Positions 41,663 to 50,979 of a DNA stretch of 64,000 nt are shown here, in pieces; within the stretch, counting starts at the first letter, position 1, and the number at the start of each line of letters is the position of its first letter. Below the pieces are notes generated by a model. It worked only from the letters and a program-made list of their open reading frames with translations, was not told the DNA's origin and ran no database searches. Where the stretch lies: the NCBI GenBank assembly GCA_023457895.1, contig JAEXAY010000005.1, forward strand, positions 62,001-126,000. Reading direction: 5' to 3'. The position numbers were made by a program, and so were the translations under genes. The DNA comes from Pseudomonadota bacterium. GTDB taxonomy: Bacteria > Pseudomonadota > Alphaproteobacteria > Sphingomonadales > Sphingomonadaceae.

Positions 41663-44452
41663 TCATTGATCCTCATGCTCCGGTTTCGCTGGTGCGTCCG
41701 CCGCCGGAACCGGAACGGGATCCTTTCCCATCTCGAGCTGAGGATAATTGAGCAGCGCATTGTAGAGCATGCGGAACTCGCCCAGCGTCTGCCAGCGCCA
41801 CACCGGATTGGTCGCGAACATGACGACGCGGCCCTGGCCGACCTGCTGCGTGACGATCGCGGCATTGTCCTTGACCAGTTCCGGTCCGCGCATCAGGCCG
41901 CTCAGGACATTTTTCCTGCCGCCGGGAAAGCGCGCCAGCACATTGGCGGCATGCTGGACCGGCACCGAATAGAGGCTGCTCGTGGCCCAGCGCACCGGCA
42001 GGACCTGCTTGTCATAGCCATAGAAAATGGGATTGCGAGGCTGCAGCACCTTCATGTTGACGATCGGGCCCGGCGCGTAAAAATCGCCCTTGGGAGGCTT
42101 GGCGTCGATATATGGCGCCAGATTGAAACCGGTGACAATCCCGCTGGCGGTTCCGGTCGTGATCAGCGTCCCCCCTCCCTGAACGAACCGTTCGAGCTCG
42201 GCCAGCCCGGGAAGTCCCATCCCGCCCCGAATATCCTCCGACGACCCATAATCGCCTTGAAATTTATACTGGTCGGTCTTGGTATAGGGGAGCGGCTTTC
42301 CCGTCATCGGAATGTCGAACACGATCGTCTTGGCGTCGCGCGCCTGCGACGGAATGATCACCACATCATATTTCTGGGCAAGATTGCCCTCGCGGACCTG
42401 CTCCTTGTAGATCAAGGTATAGGGGATTTTGTGCTTGTCGAAGGTGTAGCGCCACCAGCCCACATCCTGCGTCCAGCCCCAGGTGCTGTAGAGCGCCACC
42501 CGCGGCGTTGCGGCCGGGTGGCTCGCCACCGAAGGCGCCCGGCCGAGACCCACCGCCTCCAACCCCAGGCCCGAAGCCAGCGCCGGCGCCTGGGCCGCAC
42601 CGTTACCCGAAATGATGAAGCTCCCGGCCGGCATTTTCTTGCCGGCGGCCGAAAAAGGCTGTTCGGCAATCGCGACATCGGCCCCGTTCAGCTGAAAACG
42701 CAGCGTTGCCATCGCGGCGGAGCCATAATCGGGAATGACGAACACCGGCGAGGATTGCGAACCGCTCACCCGGCCAGCCGCAGCATAGCGGTCGATCGGT
42801 GTTGCCGGCGCATCGAGTATGGCCTTGTCGGCGATTTCAACCACCTCGGTCCCCGTGGTCAGCGCCAGATTCCAGCCAGTGTCGTCATAGGTGCCGATCT
42901 TTTCGTTGGGATAATCCTTTTGCAGGCGCAGATAGGTTTTCGCCAGCCGGCCATAGGGCTGGTTGAGCTTGATGATCAGCGAGCCGGCCGGATATTTGCC
43001 TTCCTTGACCGTAACCGGTCCGTTGAGCTGGCCGATCTCGATCCCCTGGTCGCGCAACCTGTCGACCATCCACGCAACGCGGGAGCGGTCCGCCTGACCT
43101 CCCGGAATGATATAGGCATAAGGGGCGCTCGCCGTTCCAGCGGCAACCGAATTGCGGCTCTTGCGATAAAAGCCGTCGACGATCTCCGCAGGCTTGGAGG
43201 CCACCAGATCGAGCGCGCTGAGGGCCGCGGTCTGCATATAGTTGATGTTGTTGCGCATCGACCACATGGTTTCCTCATACGGCGGTAGCGGGCGATACCA
43301 TTCACGCCGGTGAATCTTGCTGAAACCGCCTTCCTCATTGGGGTCGTTGGGGTTCTTTATCCGGCGCTTCATCGTCGTCGCGCCATCATTGTTATAGGTT
43401 TCGTACATGCGCAGCATGCCATTGTGGTTCATCGAGGTTTCCCCGATGTAACCCGGCGACCAGGCATCCATGAACCCATGCGTCCACACCCCGGGCATGC
43501 CGAACTTCGTCAGCTGTGCCATCTCGTAATTGGCGATCCAGGGCATTTCGCCATAGACGATCGGATCGAGATCGGGATTTTGCGGCGCCTGCGCCGAATA
43601 GGTATAAAGAAACGGGATCGATTCATGCATGTCATGCATAATCGGCGGGTGCCATTCGAGGAAATATTTGAGGAATTGCTGGGCGCTGATGTCCGAATAA
43701 TTGATATCGCGATTATTGTCGTGATAGATATATTTGCCCCAGTAGGGAGGCCGTGACTTTTCTTTCAGATCATCGTCGATGTCGATGAGATGCCGGTAGT
43801 ACCAGTCGACATAACGGTCGCGGCCGTCGCCTTCCATTACCGGCGAGAAAGCGACGACAACATTGTCGAGGATGCGATTGGTCATCTCGTTATTTTGCGC
43901 CAGCAACCGGTAGGCGAGCTCCATGACCATCTCCGGCGGTCCGGTTTCGTTGCTGTGAAGCCCGGCGGTGATGTGATAGATCGGCTTGGTTTCGCGCACC
44001 AGCCGGCGGGCCTCCGCTTCATCCAGCCCGCGCGGATCGGCCAGCCGCGCAAGATTGGCCTTGATCGCGGGCAGGCTGGAAATATTGCGCGCCGAAGAGA
44101 TCATGACGATGATATTGTCGCGCCCTTCATTGGTCTTGCCGATGTCGATGACGTGCACACGCGCCGGATCGGCGGCCGCGAGCGCCCGGAAATAGCCGAT
44201 GATCTCGCTGTGATAATGCAGCGTGCGCGGCTGCCCGATATGTTCGCCGAGATATTTGACCGGCGACGGGATCGACCCGGATAATGGCAACTGGTCAGTC
44301 AACGGACTGTTATATTCCGGCCGCGTCGTCCACTCCTTGACCTTGGCGGCAAAGTCCGGATCCATCGGTGCCTGATCCATCGGTGTTTGAGCGACTAGCG
44401 CCGTGCTGCCCATTGCAAGCAGGACGACCAGGGCTGAACGGGTTGCACGCAT
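41663..44452 (-). CDS. M14 family zinc carboxypeptidase-like protein, secreted
   Basis: A 929-residue protein with signal peptide (SALVVLLAMGSTALVAQ). An N-terminal M14 carboxypeptidase domain has metal ligands in AGLHSNETGPPEM (His and Glu) and the later HDMHES. A long C-terminal region has features such as FVIPDYGSAAM and VALYSTWGWTQDVGWWRYTFDKHKIPY, a glutamine-amidotransferase-like fold by eye. Large M14 proteins of this layout are common in Sphingomonadales and Bacteroidetes; substrates are peptides or modified peptides. The start at 44452 has AGGAGGG upstream. A TonB receptor gene precedes it, so uptake of an oligopeptide or peptide-linked ligand is inferred. Confidence 0.85.
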   Translation of the reverse strand: MRATRSALVVLLAMGSTALVAQTPMDQAPMDPDFAAKVKEWTTRPEYNSPLTDQLPLSGSIPSPVKYLGEHIGQPRTLHYHSEIIGYFRALAAADPARVHVIDIGKTNEGRDNIIVMISSARNISSLPAIKANLARLADPRGLDEAEARRLVRETKPIYHITAGLHSNETGPPEMVMELAYRLLAQNNEMTNRILDNVVVAFSPVMEGDGRDRYVDWYYRHLIDIDDDLKEKSRPPYWGKYIYHDNNRDINYSDISAQQFLKYFLEWHPPIMHDMHESIPFLYTYSAQAPQNPDLDPIVYGEMPWIANYEMAQLTKFGMPGVWTHGFMDAWSPGYIGETSMNHNGMLRMYETYNNDGATTMKRRIKNPNDPNEEGGFSKIHRREWYRPLPPYEETMWSMRNNINYMQTAALSALDLVASKPAEIVDGFYRKSRNSVAAGTASAPYAYIIPGGQADRSRVAWMVDRLRDQGIEIGQLNGPVTVKEGKYPAGSLIIKLNQPYGRLAKTYLRLQKDYPNEKIGTYDDTGWNLALTTGTEVVEIADKAILDAPATPIDRYAAAGRVSGSQSSPVFVIPDYGSAAMATLRFQLNGADVAIAEQPFSAAGKKMPAGSFIISGNGAAQAPALASGLGLEAVGLGRAPSVASHPAATPRVALYSTWGWTQDVGWWRYTFDKHKIPYTLIYKEQVREGNLAQKYDVVIIPSQARDAKTIVFDIPMTGKPLPYTKTDQYKFQGDYGSSEDIRGGMGLPGLAELERFVQGGGTLITTGTASGIVTGFNLAPYIDAKPPKGDFYAPGPIVNMKVLQPRNPIFYGYDKQVLPVRWATSSLYSVPVQHAANVLARFPGGRKNVLSGLMRGPELVKDNAAIVTQQVGQGRVVMFATNPVWRWQTLGEFRMLYNALLNYPQLEMGKDPVPVPAADAPAKPEHEDQ

Positions 44453-44520
44453 ATTCCGACACCCTCCTGTTATCAAATATTTTATCCGGTGATTTCTTGG
44501 TGCTCACCGTTTGCGGCCTT

Positions 44521-44552
44521 GTCCGCGCTCCGTTTCAATGCGGAGCGCGGAC
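44521..44552. terminator. Hairpin between the TonB receptor and M14 genes
   Basis: A perfect 12-bp stem GTCCGCGCTCCG/CGGAGCGCGGAC with an eight-base loop lies nine bases past the receptor stop. There is no T-run, so it may attenuate rather than end transcription. Confidence 0.5.
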
Positions 44553-44561
44553 GCTCCTCGA

Positions 44562-46874
44562 TCAGAAACCGTAGCGCAGGTTCAGCCCGATTGTCCGCGG
44601 TCCGGCGCTCGTCACCACCGTCCGGCCGAGGCCGATACCGCTGGATGAGGTGCGCGTGATGGCGGTCGCGTCGAACAGATTTGTGACGAACAGATAGGCG
44701 CCCCATTTCTTGTCTTCGCCCTCGACACCGGCGCGCACGTTGACCAGCTCGTAGGAATCGGTTTTGCGATCATACACGTCGGTCGGCCGGAAGGACGAAT
44801 GGTAAGATCCGCTATGACGGAAATCGACGCGCATCATGCCCCCAAGCGTTTCGCTGAGCGGGAAATCATATTGCGCCGACGCGGCAGCCGTGAACTGCGG
44901 AATATAGGGGATTCTATCCCCCTTGAGACCCGGTGCGAGAACCAGCGCATTCGTCTGATTTTCAACCAGCTTGGCGCTCATCAGGCTGGCATTGGCCTGG
45001 AGCGTCAGCCCCTGGACAGGCCGGGCAGTCATGTCCGCCTCGATCCCCTTGATCCGCGCAGCCCCCGCATTGGTGATGAACCCGAAGGCACGGTTGAGCG
45101 TCATCGCACTGGTCTGCATGTCCTTCCAATCGATGAGGAACCCGTCGATATTGAACTGTACCTTGCGGTCGAACAAATCGGTCTTGAGCCCGATTTCATA
45201 ATTCCACAGCGAATCCGATGAATAGGGGCCAAGCTCAGAGGGCAGGCCCAGCACCTGATTGACGCCGCCGGGACGGAAGCCCTGCGATGCTTCGCCATAG
45301 ATCATAACGTCGGGGGTAATCTTGTACGACCCGTTGAACTTGAACACCCAGCCGGAATCGACCGCCTTGACCGTGGTCGGCGGCGTCAGCCGCGCGCCGA
45401 GAAGGATGAGCGGGTATGGCGTTTCACCCGTAATTTCCCGTTGATAGGTAAAATAACGCGCGCCGACCGTGAAGTTGAGCTGATCGGTAATATCCCAGGA
45501 AACGTCGCCAAAGCCTGCGAGCTGTGACAGTTCGTCATCAATATAACGCCCTGTCCCGATCTTCTTGGGCTCGAGCGGATAACCCGTTACCGGATCGAAA
45601 ATATACATGGGGTTGAACACGTCGGTCTTGCGGTTCGAATAGAAGCCGCCGACGGTCCATTGTACCGGCCCCGGTGTGTTCGAACCAAAGCGCAGTTCAC
45701 CGGTCCAGGCTTTCATGTCCTGCTGGGGATAAAGCCCGGATGGCGACAGGCCATCGACAAACGCATAATAATCGGCCAGTCGCGCCGCGTCACAGGCGAC
45801 GTTGGCGTTGTAGATCGATCTGCACCGTGCTTCGGTACGGAAGCTGCGCATGTAGCGTGACGTATCGCTCGCCGATTCCATGTGACGGTCCATATAGGAA
45901 ACGACGCCCGTCACCTTGATCGGCTCGCCCGACCATTCGGCGGTCATGCTATACAGGTTGACGCGGTCGGAAATGGGGTTGCGGATGAGGTTGTCGCTCT
46001 TGTAGCGGCCCGCATCCTTGGTCCAGCTCGGCGTATCGGACGTCGTCTTGTTGAGATGCGCCGCGAAATCGATGGTCAGGTCATCGACCGGGCGCAGGCG
46101 CAACTGCAACCGCCCGGCATAGCTTTTGGTGCGGTTTATATCCTCGATGCCGAGCGGCACATTGTCGATATAGCCGCCCTGGCGGTTATAATAGGCAACG
46201 CCGCGTATGGCGGCCTTGTCGTCCGCGATCGGCACGTTGAGCATGGCATTCGCGCCGAAGCCCATCTCGCCATGGGCGACCGACGAAATGGTGCCGTCAA
46301 AACCGCCCTCGAACCGGTTGACCGGCTTCTTGTAGATCACGCGCAGCGTACCGCCCATCGACCCGGCCCCATAGAGAGTCCCCTGCGGACCGCGCAAGAC
46401 TTCCACGCGCTCGACATCGAACAAGCGCAGCTCCGGAGTCGAGCCGCCGGCATCGGCCGCCGCGCCGACCACGCCGGTCACGGCGACTTCGTCATAATAG
46501 GTGCCGACCGTGGCCTCGCCCGCCGACTGGATGCCGCGAATGACGACACGCCGGTAGGAAGGACCACCGTCAACCAGTTGCAGGCTTGGCGTCGAGGCGG
46601 CAAGGTTGGAAATATCCTTGACCCCGGAATTGGCAAGATCTTCCCCGCCGATCGCCGAAATCGAAATCGGCGTTTCCTGAATATTCATGCCGCGGCGTAG
46701 CGCCGTCACGATGATGGCTCCTTCATCCGGGGAGGGCTGCGCCGCTTCTGCGGCATTTTTGGCCGCAGCTTGGTCCTCCGTCGTCTGCGCTTGAGCCGGC
46801 ATGGCCCAGAGGCCCCAGCCTGTCGCGATGGCCAGTAACGCCCGATGTGATGCACCTGATCGATATGTCTTCAT
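44562..46874 (-). CDS. TonB-dependent outer-membrane receptor
   Basis: A 770-residue receptor: signal peptide ending PAQAQ (about residue 30), TonB-box-like EGAIIVTALRR, plug domain (RGMNIQETPISISAIGGEDLANSGVKDISNL, RVEVLRGPQGTLYGAGSMGGTLRVIYKKP), then a 22-strand barrel ending in aromatic GLNLRYGF. No iron-siderophore signature was recognised. Its gene pairs with the M14 peptidase gene on the same strand, and an amidohydrolase gene is divergent, so peptide-like or amide substrates are plausible. SD-like GGGGAGAGG precedes the start. Confidence 0.93.
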   Translation of the reverse strand: MKTYRSGASHRALLAIATGWGLWAMPAQAQTTEDQAAAKNAAEAAQPSPDEGAIIVTALRRGMNIQETPISISAIGGEDLANSGVKDISNLAASTPSLQLVDGGPSYRRVVIRGIQSAGEATVGTYYDEVAVTGVVGAAADAGGSTPELRLFDVERVEVLRGPQGTLYGAGSMGGTLRVIYKKPVNRFEGGFDGTISSVAHGEMGFGANAMLNVPIADDKAAIRGVAYYNRQGGYIDNVPLGIEDINRTKSYAGRLQLRLRPVDDLTIDFAAHLNKTTSDTPSWTKDAGRYKSDNLIRNPISDRVNLYSMTAEWSGEPIKVTGVVSYMDRHMESASDTSRYMRSFRTEARCRSIYNANVACDAARLADYYAFVDGLSPSGLYPQQDMKAWTGELRFGSNTPGPVQWTVGGFYSNRKTDVFNPMYIFDPVTGYPLEPKKIGTGRYIDDELSQLAGFGDVSWDITDQLNFTVGARYFTYQREITGETPYPLILLGARLTPPTTVKAVDSGWVFKFNGSYKITPDVMIYGEASQGFRPGGVNQVLGLPSELGPYSSDSLWNYEIGLKTDLFDRKVQFNIDGFLIDWKDMQTSAMTLNRAFGFITNAGAARIKGIEADMTARPVQGLTLQANASLMSAKLVENQTNALVLAPGLKGDRIPYIPQFTAAASAQYDFPLSETLGGMMRVDFRHSGSYHSSFRPTDVYDRKTDSYELVNVRAGVEGEDKKWGAYLFVTNLFDATAITRTSSSGIGLGRTVVTSAGPRTIGLNLRYGF

Positions 46875-47228
46875 GACCTCTCCCCTTTTTTGCGTCGGCT
46901 TGTCTATGAGAAGCGATCATAATCCGCACAATGAAAAAAACAGCGCAATTTTCATTTTTATCTACGCGTTCAGGCAATAACTTTGCATGTAATCCGCAAT
47001 ATGCGCTGCAAGAATGTTGCGAAGACGACTCGTTATGCATCAGACATGCACTTCCATCCATGCCGGTGCGTGCGGCTGTATCTGTCTTGCCATGATCACG
47101 ATATAATTGCAGATCTGCCCAGCTGCGAACAATCAGGGGCCGGACAATAGGCGCTTGTTTTCTGCCGTTTTTCGGAAATTGGCGCAGGCAAGAAATATCA
47201 AAACCTGTCCATATGGGGGAAGATGACC
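46875..47228. promoter_or_regulatory. Divergent promoter region of TonB receptor and amidohydrolase
   Basis: About 350 bases without a gene, AT-rich around 46900-47100. They must hold the promoters of both divergent genes. No operator dyad stood out. Confidence 0.35.
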
Positions 47229-48572
47229 ATGAAATTGAACCAATTGCTGGCGGCAACCAGCCTGTTTGCAGCCACGCCCGTTCTTGCGCAAACCCCGGCC
47301 ACCACGCCGTCCGCCCCCGAAACGGTTACGGTGATCCATGCTGGCACCATTCTGACGGATCCTGGCCGCGCCTTGATCCGGAGCGGGAGCATTGTGGTGC
47401 GCGGCAAGACCATTTCCGAGGTACGGGATGGTTATATCGACGTACCAGATGCGGAAGTAATTGATCTTCGTGATGCAACCGTGATGCCAGGTCTGATGGA
47501 CAGTCATGTGCATCTTGCTGGCAATAATGACCGGCTCAGGTCGATCATGACCCAGATGACCCGCGACGGCGAGGACGAGGTACTGCTCGCTTACAAGAAC
47601 GCCCGGATAACACTGAGCGCCGGGTTCACCTCGGTACGCGACGCCGGAGGGGCGCCCCGCGCGGTGTTCACCTTGCGGGATGAAATCAATGCCGGGTCAA
47701 TCCCGGGCCCGACTATTCTGGCCGCCGGTCGCATGGTCAGCGTATCGGGCGGACATGGTGATCCGCGCAACAGCATCAGCCGTGATTTCCACGATACGCT
47801 GCCGCATCCCGGCGTGTGCGATGGCCCCGAAGACTGCCGGCGCGCAGTGCGCGAACAGATTTCAAGCGGTGCCGATCTCATCAAGATTGCGTCCACCGGA
47901 GGCGTGCTGTCCAATGTTGCGGGCGGTCTCAACCAGCAGATGATGGATGATGAGCTGGCAGCCGTGGTTGCTACCGCGAAAACCTTTGGCCGCAAGGTGG
48001 CGAGCCACAGTCATGGTGTTAACGGCGTCAATGCGGCCCTGCGCGCTGGTGTGGACTCGATCGAGCATGGCACGTTCACCGATGATGAAAGCTTCGCGCT
48101 GTACAAGAAGTCAGGCATTTACTGGGTACCTACGCTGGTCGCCGGGCTTGGCGCGCTGCGCGATGGCGAAAGAGGGGTGTTGACGCCCGCCCAGTATGCC
48201 AAGGCGAAACAGGCGGCAGACAATGCGCAAAAGTCGCTCCAGCGGGCGGTGCGAGACGGCAACGTCAAAATCGCGTTCGGCACCGATGCCCCGGTTTATC
48301 CGCACGGCCTCAATGCCGACGAGTTTGAGCTGATGGTCAAAAACGGCATGAAACCGATCGATGCCATCCGCACCGCTACTGTCAACACCGCCGACCTGTT
48401 TGGCATCAGCGAGAATGCGGGGACGATCGCGCCCGGCAAATGGGCCGATATCATTGCGGTGAAGGGTGATCCACTCGCCGACATCACTTTGATGAAGAAG
48501 ATCGATTTCGTGATGAAATGGGGGCAGATTTTCAAGCTCAACGGTAAGCGCCATCTGACCACCGCGGATTGA
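47229..48572 (+). CDS. Secreted metal-dependent amidohydrolase (Xaa-Pro dipeptidase/imidazolonepropionase-like)
   Basis: A 447-residue protein with signal peptide (LAATSLFAATPVLAQ). The amidohydrolase metal site is complete: HxH in DSHVHLAG (about 95-97), the Lys in LIKIASTGG (about 220), His in SHSHG and IEHGTF, and Asp in FGTDAPVYPHG. Members hydrolyse cyclic amides or dipeptides with C-terminal proline or blocked residues in the periplasm. The second ATG at 47229 has a well-spaced GGGGA; the first, at 47223, is only two bases from it. It is divergent from the TonB receptor/M14 pair and probably works on the same imported or extracellular peptides. Confidence 0.9.
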   Translation: MKLNQLLAATSLFAATPVLAQTPATTPSAPETVTVIHAGTILTDPGRALIRSGSIVVRGKTISEVRDGYIDVPDAEVIDLRDATVMPGLMDSHVHLAGNNDRLRSIMTQMTRDGEDEVLLAYKNARITLSAGFTSVRDAGGAPRAVFTLRDEINAGSIPGPTILAAGRMVSVSGGHGDPRNSISRDFHDTLPHPGVCDGPEDCRRAVREQISSGADLIKIASTGGVLSNVAGGLNQQMMDDELAAVVATAKTFGRKVASHSHGVNGVNAALRAGVDSIEHGTFTDDESFALYKKSGIYWVPTLVAGLGALRDGERGVLTPAQYAKAKQAADNAQKSLQRAVRDGNVKIAFGTDAPVYPHGLNADEFELMVKNGMKPIDAIRTATVNTADLFGISENAGTIAPGKWADIIAVKGDPLADITLMKKIDFVMKWGQIFKLNGKRHLTTAD

Positions 48573-48585
48573 GGGTATGGATAAG

Positions 48586-48616
48586 ACGGCCAGCGGGTCT
48601 CCGGTCCGCTGGCCGT
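48586..48616 (+). terminator. Hairpin after the amidohydrolase gene
   Basis: An 11-bp perfect stem (ACGGCCAGCGG and complement) with a nine-base loop begins 14 bases past the stop codon. No T-run follows. Confidence 0.5.
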
Positions 48617-48668
48617 CCCGCCGATAACATTGCGATGAAGCGGGTGCGACCTGCCCTTGACTTATTAG

Positions 48669-48683
48669 GAACATATAGAGAAC
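48669..48683. promoter_or_regulatory. LexA box upstream of imuA
   Basis: GAAC-ATATAGA-GAAC, the complement of the alphaproteobacterial LexA site GTTC-N7-GTTC, lies 22 bases before the imuA start. It places the imuA-imuB-dnaE2 cassette under SOS control. Confidence 0.9.
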
Positions 48684-48704
48684 ATATGGCGGTGATTCGC
48701 CGCC

Positions 48705-49487
48705 ATGACTGTTCTGCCCGCCCCTTTCCCGGATACTGCCCGGATCGCCCGAACGTCTCTGGGTGAAAGCGGCGTAACGCGCGGAACCGGAACCGGTATC
48801 GCACCGGATTTCTCGCTCAAACCTTTTGTTTTGCATGAGTTTTATAGCGCGACACCAGCCGATGCAGCTGCCGCTGCAGGATTAGCAGCGATCGCCGCAT
48901 CCCGGCTCGCGCAACAGAATAAGCCTCTGTTCTGGCTGCGACCGCTGAAGACGCGACTGGCAGCCAATCGTGGACGCAGTTTCATTCCCTATGGGGCCGG
49001 GCTCGCGGCACTCGGACTTGACCCGGCGCGCCTCATTTTCCTTCTCCTGCCCGACCGACTCAGCCTGCTTCAGGGAACCATCGATGCGGTGCGCTGTGCC
49101 GGGCTGGGCGCGGTCATCATGGAAAGCTGGGGGAGTTTTCCTGAACTCGGGTTGACCGAGAGCCGCCGTCTCGCGCTGGCGGCGCGGGCCTCCGGGGTGA
49201 GCCTGCTTTCCTTGCGGCTTGCTGCTGAAGTCACTTCCAGCGTTGCTGAAACCCGCTGGCACATAGAGGCCGCACCTTCGCTTTCACCTGGCGCCCGCGC
49301 GCCCGGATTCCCCGCTTTCACCGCCGAATGCCTGCGCAATCGCAGCGGTCCTGCGGGCGCTCGGTTCAACCTCCACTGGAGCAGCGATCATGGTCTCCAG
49401 CCCGTCCGGGAAGCGCCGCTTCCTCGCGCTGTGGCTGCCGTATCTGCCGGCCGAACGCTGGCGGATGACCGCAGCCGCGCCGCCTGA
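48705..49487 (+). CDS. imuA: ImuA, SOS mutagenesis accessory protein
   Basis: A 260-residue protein of the ImuA group (RecA-like fold without Walker motifs): FVLHEFYSATPADAAAAAGLAAIAASRLAQQNKPLFWLRP, GLDPARLIFLLLPDRLSLLQGTIDAVRCAGLGAVIMESWG, and a C-terminus rich in Pro/Ala. ImuA helps ImuB and DnaE2 in damage-induced translesion synthesis. The gene is the first of the cassette after the LexA box; its 3' end overlaps imuB by 98 bases. Confidence 0.92.
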   Translation: MTVLPAPFPDTARIARTSLGESGVTRGTGTGIAPDFSLKPFVLHEFYSATPADAAAAAGLAAIAASRLAQQNKPLFWLRPLKTRLAANRGRSFIPYGAGLAALGLDPARLIFLLLPDRLSLLQGTIDAVRCAGLGAVIMESWGSFPELGLTESRRLALAARASGVSLLSLRLAAEVTSSVAETRWHIEAAPSLSPGARAPGFPAFTAECLRNRSGPAGARFNLHWSSDHGLQPVREAPLPRAVAAVSAGRTLADDRSRAA

Positions 49488-50979
49488 TCCGGCCGAACCT
49501 TTCGTCCTCACCGACAAGGTGAAGGGTGGGTTACGCATCGCGGCAGGTAATGCAGCCGCGGCAGCGTGCGGACTGGCGCCGGGGCTCAGCCTGGCAGATG
49601 CGCGCGCGCGTTTTCCCGCACTGCAGGTGGAAGGGGTTGACCGGAAGAGCGATGCCGCAATGCTTTCCCGGCTCGCCGCACGCCTCACCGCCTGCACCCC
49701 GATTGCTGCCGAAGACCCTCCGGATGGCGTCATCCTCGACATCAGTGGTTGTGCTCATCTGTTTGGCGGTGAGGACGGATTGCTACATCGCGCCGCGCAA
49801 ATTGTGGCGCCTTTTACGATGCGCGCAGCCTTCGCTTCACATCCTGACCGGGCGCGCGCCATTGCCCGTTGGGGTGATCCCGCACTGGACGAAACGGAGG
49901 CGGTGGCCGCCTTGCCGCTCGCTGCGCTCGAACTGGACGAGGATGACACCCGCGCGCTGCGCCGGGCGGGCCTCACCACCATTGGCATGGTGAACAGCCG
50001 CTCGATGGCCAGTCTCGCCACCCGTTTCGGTGCAGAGGCCGTGCGCGCGCTGCGGCGTCTCCACGGCGAGGAAAGCCGCCCGCTGGTGCCGCATGACGCC
50101 CCCCCGCTGCTCGCTGCTACCCGCCGTTTTGCCGAGCCGGTGGCACGGACGGAGCATGTGCTTGAGGTGGCGCATGCGATGATGACCGAACTCGCCGCCG
50201 CGCTTTTACAACAGCATCAGGGCGGCCGCGCCTTTCGCCTGTCGCTGTTCCGCAGCGATGGCGATGTGCGCAGCCTTATGATCGAAACCGGCCAGCCGAC
50301 ACGCGATCCGATGCTGGTCGAGCGGCTGTTGCGCGAACGTATCGAGCATCTCGCCGATCCGCTCGATCCCGGTTTCGGCTATGACATGATGCGCCTTGTG
50401 CTCCTGCGCAGCGAGCCGCTCACGCCCCGGCAAATTGATGATGACGGCAAGGTGCGCGAGCAGGAGGCGGTGGCGTTGCTGCTCGACCGGCTGGCAACCC
50501 GGCACGGCGCGCGGGCCATCCGCCGTCTTGTGCCGTGCGACAGTCATATCCCCGAGCGCGCGCAGGCTGCTCTACCGGTCCATATCGAAACAGCCGTGCA
50601 GGACTGGAACATTCCCGCGGACTGTCTCGTCTCTGCTGCCAAGTCTCCCGCCCGGCCGCTCTGGCTGCTCGACCCGCCCGAAAGCATAGAAGTGCTCGCC
50701 GAAGTACCTGATGGCCCGCCGCGCCGGTTCCGCTGGCGTGACACGCGCCATGAGGTGGTGCTGGCCGAAGGCCCCGAACGCATCAGTGGCGAGTGGTGGC
50801 GCGCGCCGCTGGGTCATTGGCCGGGGCATGGAACGCCTGGGCAAGCAAGCCGCACCCGCGATTATTACCGCATCGAAGACAATGCGGGCCATCGCTTCTG
50901 GCTGTTTCGTGCGGGGCTTTATGGCGATGGCGGCGACCGGCGCGACCCCGCCTGGTATGTCCATGGGTTGTTTGCCTGA
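49390..50979 (+). CDS. imuB: ImuB, catalytically inactive Y-family polymerase adaptor
   Basis: A 529-residue DinB-like protein: RFLALWLPYLPAERWR at the start, the palm-like ILDISGCAHLFGGEDGLL (about 117-134, where active polymerases have acidic metal ligands), little-finger region, and C-terminal ImuB domain with HEVVLAEGPERISGEWW and DYYRIEDNAGHRFWLFR. ImuB lacks polymerase activity and links DnaE2 to the beta clamp. The start overlaps imuA and the stop overlaps dnaE2 (TGATG). Confidence 0.95.
   Translation: MVSSPSGKRRFLALWLPYLPAERWRMTAAAPPDPAEPFVLTDKVKGGLRIAAGNAAAAACGLAPGLSLADARARFPALQVEGVDRKSDAAMLSRLAARLTACTPIAAEDPPDGVILDISGCAHLFGGEDGLLHRAAQIVAPFTMRAAFASHPDRARAIARWGDPALDETEAVAALPLAALELDEDDTRALRRAGLTTIGMVNSRSMASLATRFGAEAVRALRRLHGEESRPLVPHDAPPLLAATRRFAEPVARTEHVLEVAHAMMTELAAALLQQHQGGRAFRLSLFRSDGDVRSLMIETGQPTRDPMLVERLLRERIEHLADPLDPGFGYDMMRLVLLRSEPLTPRQIDDDGKVREQEAVALLLDRLATRHGARAIRRLVPCDSHIPERAQAALPVHIETAVQDWNIPADCLVSAAKSPARPLWLLDPPESIEVLAEVPDGPPRRFRWRDTRHEVVLAEGPERISGEWWRAPLGHWPGHGTPGQASRTRDYYRIEDNAGHRFWLFRAGLYGDGGDRRDPAWYVHGLFA

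Noticed and set aside
41666..43288. 540-residue plus-strand open frame
   Set aside because: Antisense of the M14 protein gene.
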